Below are positions 35,170 through 43,285 of a stretch of 64,000 nt of DNA, in pieces. The stretch lies in NCBI GenBank assembly GCA_949743325.1, contig CATJTQ010000089.1, forward strand, positions 85,548 through 149,547. Direction: 5' to 3'. The notes below the pieces were generated by a model. The model saw only the letters and a program-made list of their open reading frames with translations. It did no database searches and was not told where the DNA came from. The position numbers and the translations under genes are program-made. How positions within the stretch are numbered: position 1 is the first letter of the stretch; each line of letters starts with the position of its first letter. This DNA is from an uncultured Lachnospiraceae bacterium. Its GTDB lineage: Bacteria; Bacillota; Clostridia; Lachnospirales; Lachnospiraceae.

Positions 35170-36033
35170 TTAACAATTCATCTTCTGCAGCCTGCGCTTT
35201 TTCATCTTTCGCTTAATTAATATCTTTCTAAAATCAGGCTCAATATACTTGTTTATCTGCGCCCCTATAAACATTATATACATACAGAAATAAAGCCAAA
35301 TCATAACTATAATAAGCGTTGTAAGGCTTCCATAAGTATATGACATTCTTCCATACTCAACATATATACTGAAAATATATGAAAATATATTCCAACTCAT
35401 ACTCGTAAATGCCGCCCCCGGAAGCTGAAGAAGCAGACTAGACTTTCGGTTAGGCAAAACCTTATAAATAAACATAAAAATTACTATCTGAAACACAAGA
35501 AGCATTACCAGCCTCCAATTAAGCACTTGTCTGAAAACTGATGCTATTACCGGAAAATGTTTTACGAAAAAGCGGTTGATTCTCTCACCAAAAACCATCA
35601 AAACTAATGATACAAAAATAAGCACTACAAAAGCAGCTGTATAAAGAGCTGAACGAAATCTGAGCACAATATAATTACGAGTCTCATCTACCTCGTATAT
35701 TGAGTTGAATGCATTAGTTGCCGCTAAAACGCACTTTGCCGATGACCAGAGCGCCAATATAATTGAAACTGATACAATAGCGTTAGCTCTCTCATAAAGC
35801 TCAACAACAATACCTTCTATAATAGGATAAAACACATCCGGCAGTATGCCTGATACCATCTCCATCAGCATATCTTCTGTAAGCGCGGTAAACCGTATCA
35901 ATGACAATAAAATCAGCACAAAAGGAAAAACTGACATTATTATAAAATAAGATGTCTGCGCCGAATATGCTGCAACATGACTGTTTCTCATATCCTGCAG
36001 AAAAACGCCTATATTGTATCTCAAGCTTTTCAT
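35170..36033 (-). CDS. YihY/virulence factor BrkB family membrane protein
   Basis: Integral membrane protein with about six helices (e.g. YFIIMSVFPFVLILLSLI, YIVLRFRSALYTAAFVVLIF, LRLVMLLVFQIVIFMFIY, LTTLIIVMIWLYFCMYIMFIGAQINKY). Family function is unsettled; once called RNase BN in error. Start at the ATG 36033 after AAGGAG gives 287 residues; the open frame extends 17 codons. It ends with a basic tail (KRKMKKRRLQK). Confidence 0.9.
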   Translation of the reverse strand: MKSLRYNIGVFLQDMRNSHVAAYSAQTSYFIIMSVFPFVLILLSLIRFTALTEDMLMEMVSGILPDVFYPIIEGIVVELYERANAIVSVSIILALWSSAKCVLAATNAFNSIYEVDETRNYIVLRFRSALYTAAFVVLIFVSLVLMVFGERINRFFVKHFPVIASVFRQVLNWRLVMLLVFQIVIFMFIYKVLPNRKSSLLLQLPGAAFTSMSWNIFSYIFSIYVEYGRMSYTYGSLTTLIIVMIWLYFCMYIMFIGAQINKYIEPDFRKILIKRKMKKRRLQKMNC

Positions 36034-36098
36034 AACTTTCTCCTTAACTTGTGAAATAACCAAAATATTAGTACTATTATACACAATTTAAGCTTTTC

Positions 36099-37556
36099 TT
36101 ACAACATCTTTTCAACTATAATATCAGGATAAAAACAAGATAATATTTTTTTATAATCATAGCCAGCCTCAGCCATACCTTTTGCTCCGGTCTGTGACAT
36201 TCCCACACCATGACCATAACCGCCTCCCTTGACAGTTATAATATTCTCACTGCAATCTGCCGCATAGAAACAAGCACTCGGTAGCATAGTTATCTTACTT
36301 CCAATTTCATTTGACTGATTGTTTCCTCCAGCAATCAGTTTTCCTAAAAATTCTCTAATATCATACTCCTTCTCTAAGTTTAACTCTTTCTTTTCACATA
36401 TAAAACTTAAATTAGTAATTACACCTCCGCTGCTTCTCTTTAATACCTTTATCTCTTTGAAATTTCCATATTCCTCAACAAATTCATCTGAAAGCTTGCT
36501 TAAATCAAGTTTAATTTCCCATCTATACCATGCTGCAGAAGAATCAAAATTATTACTGTCTGAATTATCTATATAATTTTTAAAACTTTCTTCACTGCTC
36601 AAATCAACTGAACAATTTGACTCATTCAGCTCTCTGCACTTAAGATACGGACAGTTTCCGCTCTCATCGCTCCATACTTCACCCCCGGCAGTCGATCCGC
36701 AAGAAGTCGCATAAAAATATGCATCAATAATCTCCCCACCATATTTTGCAAGCTCTCCAGATGTAGCGTCTACCGCCTCTTTTACAGCTTCTGTAACTTC
36801 ATAATTATTATATACCTGATACCTGACACTGTCATCAACAGCAGCTTCATATTCAGGATATGCTAAAGCATTAATTCTTCTTGCAGCATAACTTCTTGCA
36901 CATACCGCCTGTGCCTTTAAAGCCTCCATACCATAGCTCTCAGGCATCTCACTGGGAACAACTCCATACAAATATTTATCCAACAAAACATCATTTATAA
37001 TCACATATCCATTGTCATTTTTATAAATATCAAACTCTCCATAATATGCCGGCTTCCCACAGCTTCTCTCAACACTGTCCAAATATAATGCTGCATTATC
37101 CTCAACTGCATTTATGTGTACCTTGCAGTTATTTTCAAAGAACTGAGCAAGCTCAGACATTTTAATACTTTCTCCTGGAGCTATATTAACACTATCTAAA
37201 TTCAAAGAAGCGTCTGCTGAGACAACAAATCCTATATCAGACGACACTTGAACGTCATTATGAAAAATATCGTCAAACCCGCCTGTCTTTATAAGCACGC
37301 GAATTTTCGTATTCTCATTAATAGCTATAGGCTCAATATTTACTTCAGTCATATTATTACCATGTTTTTCTGAAACTGAGCTGCTGTTATTATTTTTTTC
37401 AAAAACTCCTGTAAGAGCAAAGATAATTGTTAATATTGCCAATAAAACACATAAAACAAATAATATAACTGCTATATAAAACTGTCGTCTTACGTTATTT
37501 TTTCTAGAATATTTTTTATACTTTTGGAAATTTCTATACCTTAAATCTCTCCTCAT
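36099..37556 (-). CDS. SpoIID/LytB-domain cell wall hydrolase-like protein
   Basis: 485 residues: N-terminal basic segment then a membrane helix (about 24-48), then SpoIID domain with YLYGVVPSEMPESYGMEALKAQAVCARSYAARR (catalytic Glu in SEMP), FYATSCGSTAGGEVWSD, and KGGGYGHGVGMSQTGAKGMAEAGYDYKKIL at the C-terminus. It is larger than Bacillus SpoIID. With spoIIP in the window it may be the engulfment lytic transglycosylase, or a related vegetative wall enzyme; sequence does not decide. Confidence 0.9.
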   Translation of the reverse strand: MRRDLRYRNFQKYKKYSRKNNVRRQFYIAVILFVLCVLLAILTIIFALTGVFEKNNNSSSVSEKHGNNMTEVNIEPIAINENTKIRVLIKTGGFDDIFHNDVQVSSDIGFVVSADASLNLDSVNIAPGESIKMSELAQFFENNCKVHINAVEDNAALYLDSVERSCGKPAYYGEFDIYKNDNGYVIINDVLLDKYLYGVVPSEMPESYGMEALKAQAVCARSYAARRINALAYPEYEAAVDDSVRYQVYNNYEVTEAVKEAVDATSGELAKYGGEIIDAYFYATSCGSTAGGEVWSDESGNCPYLKCRELNESNCSVDLSSEESFKNYIDNSDSNNFDSSAAWYRWEIKLDLSKLSDEFVEEYGNFKEIKVLKRSSGGVITNLSFICEKKELNLEKEYDIREFLGKLIAGGNNQSNEIGSKITMLPSACFYAADCSENIITVKGGGYGHGVGMSQTGAKGMAEAGYDYKKILSCFYPDIIVEKML

Positions 37557-37616
37557 TAACTCCCCTTATCTTTAACTATCTTTATTAAAATTTGTCTTTT
37601 CAATATATGGACAATC

Positions 37617-37655
37617 ACACAAAAAAAGAACAGTCAATTTTGACTGTTCTTTAAA
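37617..37655 (-). terminator. Terminator after nadC
   Basis: Perfect stem AAAGAACAGTCAA / TTGACTGTTCTTT with a 3-4-base loop and a T-run on the minus strand. Confidence 0.92.
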
Positions 37656-37671
37656 CATACTATCTCTTTTT

Positions 37672-38526
37672 TTATAATGGCTTAAGATTTTTAAGCGATA
37701 TATCCATAATTGGCGCAGCATATGTAATTGCACCTGCCGAGACAAAATCAACTCCTATATCTGCAATTTCCTTTAATCTCTCTTTTGTAACATTTCCTGA
37801 ACATTCAGTCTGAGCCTTACTGCCAATTAACTTCACTGCCTCTCTCATCATATCATTATTCATATTATCAAGCATTATTATATCTGCCTTGGCATCTAAA
37901 GCCTCTTGTACCATCTCAAGATTCTCAACTTCAACTTCAATTTTACGGACAAACGGCGCGTATTCTCTTGCCATTTCAACGGCATTTTTTATACTGCCTG
38001 CAGCACCGATATGGTTATCTTTAATTAAAACTCCATCAGATAAATTGTAACGATGATTAGTACCGCCTCCTACTTTTACCGCATATTTCTCAAAAGGCCT
38101 CATATTAGGTGTTGTCTTTCTTGTATCAAGAAGCACCGTTCCTGTTCCTTCCAGCTCCTTTGCCAATAAATTAGTAAAAGTTGCTATTCCACTCATTCTC
38201 TGCAAATAATTAAGCGCTACTCTCTCGCCTGATAACAAAGCATGAATTTCTCCTTTTAGCACTCCGATAACTTGTCCGCTCTCAACATTATCCCCATCAC
38301 TATACTCAGTCTCAAAAACTACATTCTCGTCAAGCAGCTTAAATGTTCGTTCAAAGACCTGCAAACCACACAATATTCCGCTCTGTTTACATATCAGATC
38401 AGCTTTCCCATCCATATTCTCACGCATTACTGCATTTGTTGTAACATCTTCGCTGGTAATATCTTCTTTTAAAGCATTCAATATGTATTCATCAATATTT
38501 AACTTTATTGTTACACCACTTATCAT
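37672..38526 (-). CDS. nadC: Quinolinate phosphoribosyltransferase
   Basis: Converts quinolinate and PRPP to nicotinate mononucleotide in de novo NAD synthesis. EDITSEDVTTNAV, LLDTRKTTPNMRPFEKYAVKVGGGTNHRYNLSDGVLIKDNH and EVEVENLEMVQEAL are signatures. The ATG at 38526 (MISGVTIKLNIDEYIL), preceded by AAAGGATGAAG, gives 284 residues, the usual length; upstream ATGs at 38538 and 38556 lie deeper within nadB. It overlaps the end of nadB by 35 bases, so the two are translationally linked. Confidence 0.93.
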   Translation of the reverse strand: MISGVTIKLNIDEYILNALKEDITSEDVTTNAVMRENMDGKADLICKQSGILCGLQVFERTFKLLDENVVFETEYSDGDNVESGQVIGVLKGEIHALLSGERVALNYLQRMSGIATFTNLLAKELEGTGTVLLDTRKTTPNMRPFEKYAVKVGGGTNHRYNLSDGVLIKDNHIGAAGSIKNAVEMAREYAPFVRKIEVEVENLEMVQEALDAKADIIMLDNMNNDMMREAVKLIGSKAQTECSGNVTKERLKEIADIGVDFVSAGAITYAAPIMDISLKNLKPL

Positions 38527-39817
38527 AAAAATCTTCATCCTTTCTCTTAATCTCATCCATCACTATACGCCTGTACTCTTTTTTCAGCTGAGGCATTGGT
38601 GGATAATCTTTCTTATCGTTTTCATTCAGCACTGGTTCAGGAATATTATCATGATGTGATTTAATTACAGATACCGCTCTTTTTGCAAAAACAAGACTTT
38701 CCAAAAGAGAGTTGCTTGCAAGCCGATTCGCACCATGTACTCCATTACAGGCAACCTCACCAGCCGCGTATAACTCTGGCATTGAAGTCTCTCCGTTTAC
38801 GCTTGATTTAATTCCGCCCATAAGATAATGCTGAGCCGGTGTGACTGGAATACAATCCTTTGATAAATCATAACCTTCCTCAAGACATCTCTCATATATA
38901 TTAGGAAACCTGTCTTTAATCTCAGCTTCACCTACATGAGCTATAGAAAGGTATACATACTCTGTTCCGTCCTTTTCCATTTGTTCTTTAATTGCATTAG
39001 TGACTACATCTCTTGGCTGAAGCTCATCAGTAAATCGCTCTTTATTTTTATTTAGCAGTACTGCGCCTTCACCACGAACTGATTCAGAAATTAAAAATCT
39101 TCTTCCTTCTTTTTGAGAATACAGCGTTGTTGGATGTATCTGTATATAATTAATATTCTCAAGTTCTACGCCATTTTTAAGCGCTATTGCAAAACTATCA
39201 CCTGTTATATGTCTAAAATTAGTCGAATGTACAAATAATCCTCCAAGACCTCCGGTTGCCAAAATTACATGTTTAGATAAAATCCATTCTCGTCTACTGG
39301 TCTTATTATCTTCAATTACAATACCCTGACAACGTCCATCATTCACTATATAATCTATCATTGTAGTATATGTTCTAATTTCAATATTTGAGCATTTTGT
39401 AACATTATCAATCAACCGGCTTGTAATTTCCTTACCAGTAACATCTTTGTGATACAATATTCTAAATTTAGAATGAGCACCTTCTCTTGTATATACAAAA
39501 TTGCCTTTATCATCCGTTGCAAAATCAACTCCAAATTTAACAAGCTCATCTATTATTCCCTTTGACGCTTCAATCATCAGCTGCACAGACTCCGGATTGT
39601 TCTCATATCTGCCCGCACGAAGAGTATCCTCATAATAGCTGTCAAAATCCCCCTCATCTAAAAGACAGGAAATTCCGCCTTGAGCTAAATAAGAATCACT
39701 GTTTTCAATTTTATCTTTTGTAATCATAAGTACATTATAATTTTTTGGCAGCTGCAACGCTGCAAATAAACCTGCCGCCCCTGTACCGACTATAATTACA
39801 TCATATATTTTCTCCAT
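38492..39817 (-). CDS. nadB: L-aspartate oxidase
   Basis: FAD enzyme oxidising L-aspartate to iminoaspartate, first step of NAD synthesis (with fumarate as acceptor in anaerobes). DVIIVGTGAAGLFAAL FAD site, SYLAQGGISCLLDEGD, TREGAHSKFRILYHKDVTGKEI, VILATGGLGGLF and VTPAQHYLMGGIKSS. The ATG at 39817, 7 bases after AAGGAAG, gives 441 residues, shorter than the E. coli enzyme because the C-terminal helical domain is reduced. nadA, normally the partner, is not in this operon. Confidence 0.94.
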   Translation of the reverse strand: MEKIYDVIIVGTGAAGLFAALQLPKNYNVLMITKDKIENSDSYLAQGGISCLLDEGDFDSYYEDTLRAGRYENNPESVQLMIEASKGIIDELVKFGVDFATDDKGNFVYTREGAHSKFRILYHKDVTGKEITSRLIDNVTKCSNIEIRTYTTMIDYIVNDGRCQGIVIEDNKTSRREWILSKHVILATGGLGGLFVHSTNFRHITGDSFAIALKNGVELENINYIQIHPTTLYSQKEGRRFLISESVRGEGAVLLNKNKERFTDELQPRDVVTNAIKEQMEKDGTEYVYLSIAHVGEAEIKDRFPNIYERCLEEGYDLSKDCIPVTPAQHYLMGGIKSSVNGETSMPELYAAGEVACNGVHGANRLASNSLLESLVFAKRAVSVIKSHHDNIPEPVLNENDKKDYPPMPQLKKEYRRIVMDEIKRKDEDFYDKWCNNKVKY

Positions 39818-39861
39818 AATTTGACTTCCTTTTAAATTTTGATTATAAAGCCCATAGATAC

Positions 39862-39890
39862 AATATGACACAAACTAATCATTTTGTCAA
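39862..39890 (-). promoter_or_regulatory. Probable promoter of nadB-nadC with partial palindrome
   Basis: Minus strand TTGACA (39885-39890), 17 bases, CATATT (39862-39867). The sequence between reads as an imperfect inverted repeat TGACA ... TGTCA spanning both boxes, which could be a NAD-repressor (NiaR-like) site. No proof. Confidence 0.4.
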
Positions 39891-40041
39891 TTATTAGGAG
39901 AAAAAAGTCATACAATGATGTATTATATAATTTAATGAAACACTATCGCAGTTCTTAATTGCATTTTCTTTATCTTTCTGATATATTACTAATCAGTAAC
40001 TTTACAAAAAAGAATTTAAAGGCAGTCTGGAGGCGTTACAA

Positions 40042-42060
40042 ATGATACTTGCCTGTCATAATATAAAAAAAAGTTTTGGAACTGATGAAATTATTAAAGA
40101 GTCATCATTTCACATTGAAGATCACGAAAAAGCCGCTATAGTAGGAATAAATGGCGCCGGCAAGTCAACTCTTTTAAAAATGATTATGCATATTGAAGAG
40201 TCTGACTCTGGTAGTATTACCATTGCCAAAGGAAAAACTATTGGTTATTTAGCTCAGCATCAGGACACTAACGGAAGTAATACTATATACAATGAAGTTT
40301 TAGAAGTAAAACGTCCTGTAATAGAGATGGAAACAGAACTTCGAAATATGGAAGAGGAGATGAAAACTAAAGAGGGAAATGAATTAGACGCACTAATGGA
40401 CTCATATTCCCGACTAAACCATAAATTTGAACTAAATGACGGCTACTCTTACAAAAGTGAAGTTGGCGGCGTATTAAAAGGACTTGGATTTTTTCCAGAA
40501 GATTATAACAGAATTATTTCAACTCTCTCTGGAGGACAAAAAACTCGTGTTGCACTGGCTAAGCTGCTGCTCGACAAACCTGATATAATCCTTCTTGACG
40601 AGCCTACTAACCATTTAGATTTAAATTCAATTGCCTGGCTTGAAAATTTTTTATCTAATTATCAGGGAGCTGTCGTTATTGTCGCCCATGACAGATATTT
40701 TTTAAATAAAATTGTTACCAAAATTATTGAGATAGACAACGGAATTATTACTACATTCAGCGGCAATTATTCAGATTACTCAAAGAAAAAAGCTCAACTT
40801 CGTGAAGCTCAAATACGTCAATATTTAAATCAGCAACGTGAAATAAAACATCAGGAAGCTGTAATAGAAAAATTAAAATCTTTTAACAGGGAAAAGTCAA
40901 TACGACGTGCCGAAAGCCGTGAAAAAGCATTAGAAAAAATAGAGGTTATTGATAAGCCTGTTGAAGTAAACTCACAGATGCATATTCATCTTGAACCGAG
41001 TATTGTAAGCGGTAATGATGTCCTATCAGTAAAAGAATTATCAAAATCATTTCCTCCACTTACACTTTTCTCAAATGTTTCATTTGAAATTAAAAGGGGC
41101 GAGCGAGTAGCCATAATTGGCGATAATGGAACTGGAAAAACAACACTTCTAAAAGTTCTAAATAATATGTGCTGTGCTGATAAAGGAGAATTCACTTTAG
41201 GCACTAATGTTGAAATAGGATACTATGATCAGGAACACCATGTACTGCATATGGAAAAAACTTTATTTGAAGAAATTTCTGATGCATACCCTGAACTAAC
41301 ACATACAAAAATTCGCAACGTACTTGCAGCGTTTTTATTTACAGGAGATGATGTTTTTAAACCAATATCTGCTCTTAGCGGAGGAGAGAGAGGACGTCTG
41401 TCTTTAGCCAAACTAATGCTCTCAAATGCAAACTTTTTAATACTTGATGAGCCTACCAACCATCTTGATATGGTTTCCAAAGAAATTCTTGAAAACGCAC
41501 TGACTCACTATACAGGAACAGTACTCTATGTCTCACATGACAGATATTTTATAAATGAAACTGCTACGAGGATTTTAGATTTAAAGAATCATAATTTTAT
41601 TAATTATATAGGAAACTACGATTATTACCTTGAAAAAAATGAAGAACTTACTAAATTATACACAAATAAAAATGAACAACAGATATTAAATAAACATAAT
41701 TCATCACCATCTTTATTACAAAAAAATAACTGCATTGACTCACAAAATAATTATGACATTAATAAATTAAAAGATTATAATTTCAATACTGATCCTAATT
41801 CAGGAAAGCTTTCATGGCTTCAACAAAAAGAGGCACAGGCAAAACGACGCAAACTTGAAAATGAATATAATAAAACTGAACAAGATATTGCACTAAATGA
41901 AGAGATTATATCATCAGTAGACAATGAATTATCAAAGCCAGAAATTGCAACTAATTCTGCAAAATGCAGTGAACTTTCCGAAAAAAGAAATACTGCAGAA
42001 TTAAAACTTGCAAAGCTGTATGAAAAATGGGAGGAACTCGCAGAAAAGCTAGAATTATAA
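40042..42060 (+). CDS. ABC-F family ATPase
   Basis: Cytosolic ABC-F protein with two ATPase cassettes and no membrane part; the family works on ribosomes as translation factors or antibiotic protection. First cassette GINGAGKSTLLK and LSGGQKTRVALAKLLL; linker arm about 240-310, rich in charged helices; second cassette GDNGTGKTTLLK and LSGGERGRLSLAKLML. After about 545 a long C-terminal extension, including a coiled-coil (KRRKLENEYNKTEQDIALNEE). 672 residues. Not enough to say whether it confers resistance. Confidence 0.93.
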   Translation: MILACHNIKKSFGTDEIIKESSFHIEDHEKAAIVGINGAGKSTLLKMIMHIEESDSGSITIAKGKTIGYLAQHQDTNGSNTIYNEVLEVKRPVIEMETELRNMEEEMKTKEGNELDALMDSYSRLNHKFELNDGYSYKSEVGGVLKGLGFFPEDYNRIISTLSGGQKTRVALAKLLLDKPDIILLDEPTNHLDLNSIAWLENFLSNYQGAVVIVAHDRYFLNKIVTKIIEIDNGIITTFSGNYSDYSKKKAQLREAQIRQYLNQQREIKHQEAVIEKLKSFNREKSIRRAESREKALEKIEVIDKPVEVNSQMHIHLEPSIVSGNDVLSVKELSKSFPPLTLFSNVSFEIKRGERVAIIGDNGTGKTTLLKVLNNMCCADKGEFTLGTNVEIGYYDQEHHVLHMEKTLFEEISDAYPELTHTKIRNVLAAFLFTGDDVFKPISALSGGERGRLSLAKLMLSNANFLILDEPTNHLDMVSKEILENALTHYTGTVLYVSHDRYFINETATRILDLKNHNFINYIGNYDYYLEKNEELTKLYTNKNEQQILNKHNSSPSLLQKNNCIDSQNNYDINKLKDYNFNTDPNSGKLSWLQQKEAQAKRRKLENEYNKTEQDIALNEEIISSVDNELSKPEIATNSAKCSELSEKRNTAELKLAKLYEKWEELAEKLEL

Positions 42061-42153
42061 ATCATCTCCCTGAACAACATGAAAAAAAATCAAGAAAAAC
42101 AGTTTAGCTTATATTTATAAGATATTTTTACAAAATTTTAAGGAGTTATATAA

Positions 42154-43104
42154 ATGAAATTAGTAGTTTTAGAATCACAATCAGTAGGTGAAGATATCAG
42201 CTGGAACTCACTTTCTGATTTTGGTGAACTTATATTATGCAAAAATTTAGCACAAGAAGATGTAAAAGACATAATTAAAGATGCTGATATTATTATTCCA
42301 AACAAACTTATAATTGATGAATCTGTGCTTGAAGACAGCAATGTAAAAGCTGTGTTTGAAGCTGCAACCGGCTATAACAATATTGATATAAATTATTGTC
42401 ATAAGAAAGGCATAATCGTTGCCAATGTTAGCGGTTACTCTACTAACAGCGTTGTACAACATACATTTTCTCTTCTATTGTCACTTTATGAAAATCTTGA
42501 TTACTACAACAAATTTGTTAAAAATGGCTCTTATTCAGCAAGTAATTCTTTCAGTCATTTCGGTCGTACATTTCATGAACTTTATGGAAAGAAATGGGGA
42601 ATCGTTGGTCTTGGTAATATCGGAAGAAAAGTCGCTGCAATTGCCGAAGCGTTTGGCTGTGACGTTGTATATTATAGTTCGAGCGGAAACACTTATGATA
42701 TACATTACAAATCACTAGAATTTAACGAATTTTTATCTACATGTGATATTATAACAGTACATTGTCCACTGACAGATAAAACAAATAATTTATTTAACTT
42801 TACAGCTTTTAAAAAAATGAAACAATCGGCAGTTTTAGTGAATGTTGCAAGAGGACCTGTTGTAAATGAATATGATTTAGTCAAAGCTCTCAATGAAAAT
42901 ATTATAGCAGGAGCTGCACTTGATGTTTTCTCAGAAGAACCTCTCGCGCATAACAGTTCTTTGCTAACAATAAAAGATAATGGAAAACTCTTAATGACTC
43001 CTCACAATGCATGGGGAAGCGTTGAGGCAAGAAACTGCCTTATAAATGAAGTATATAAAAATATTCAATGTTATTTAAACAACACCAAGAGAAACATTAT
43101 ATAA
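42154..43104 (+). CDS. D-2-hydroxyacid dehydrogenase
   Basis: NAD-dependent dehydrogenase for D-2-hydroxyacids (e.g. D-lactate/hydroxyisocaproate or glycerate). NAD site WGIVGLGNIGRKVAAIAEAFG, then VARGPVVNEYDLVKAL and DVFSEEPL; the catalytic Arg and Glu and the His in TPHNAWGS are present. 316 residues. AAGGAG before the ATG, 93 bases after the ABC-F gene; possibly cotranscribed, then a clear terminator. Substrate unknown. Confidence 0.93.
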   Translation: MKLVVLESQSVGEDISWNSLSDFGELILCKNLAQEDVKDIIKDADIIIPNKLIIDESVLEDSNVKAVFEAATGYNNIDINYCHKKGIIVANVSGYSTNSVVQHTFSLLLSLYENLDYYNKFVKNGSYSASNSFSHFGRTFHELYGKKWGIVGLGNIGRKVAAIAEAFGCDVVYYSSSGNTYDIHYKSLEFNEFLSTCDIITVHCPLTDKTNNLFNFTAFKKMKQSAVLVNVARGPVVNEYDLVKALNENIIAGAALDVFSEEPLAHNSSLLTIKDNGKLLMTPHNAWGSVEARNCLINEVYKNIQCYLNNTKRNII

Positions 43105-43160
43105 TATAATTTTTAATTGAAATAATTTAATAAATTACAAAATATAACAATTTTTAGAAA

Positions 43161-43215
43161 AAAACACCATCAGAACCAGAAAGTTTATTTACTGGCAGAT
43201 GGTGTTTTATATTCT
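43161..43215. terminator. Bidirectional terminator between the D-hydroxyacid dehydrogenase gene and adhE
   Basis: AAAACACCATC (43161-43171) pairs with GATGGTGTTTT (43198-43208); an inner CCAG / CTGG stem (43176-43179, 43192-43195) lengthens it. Confidence 0.85.
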
Positions 43216-43285
43216 TAAAAATCCAACTAACAGAAAGCTGCTTATTTAACCTATCTTATTTTCCTTATGATTATATAAATATCTC

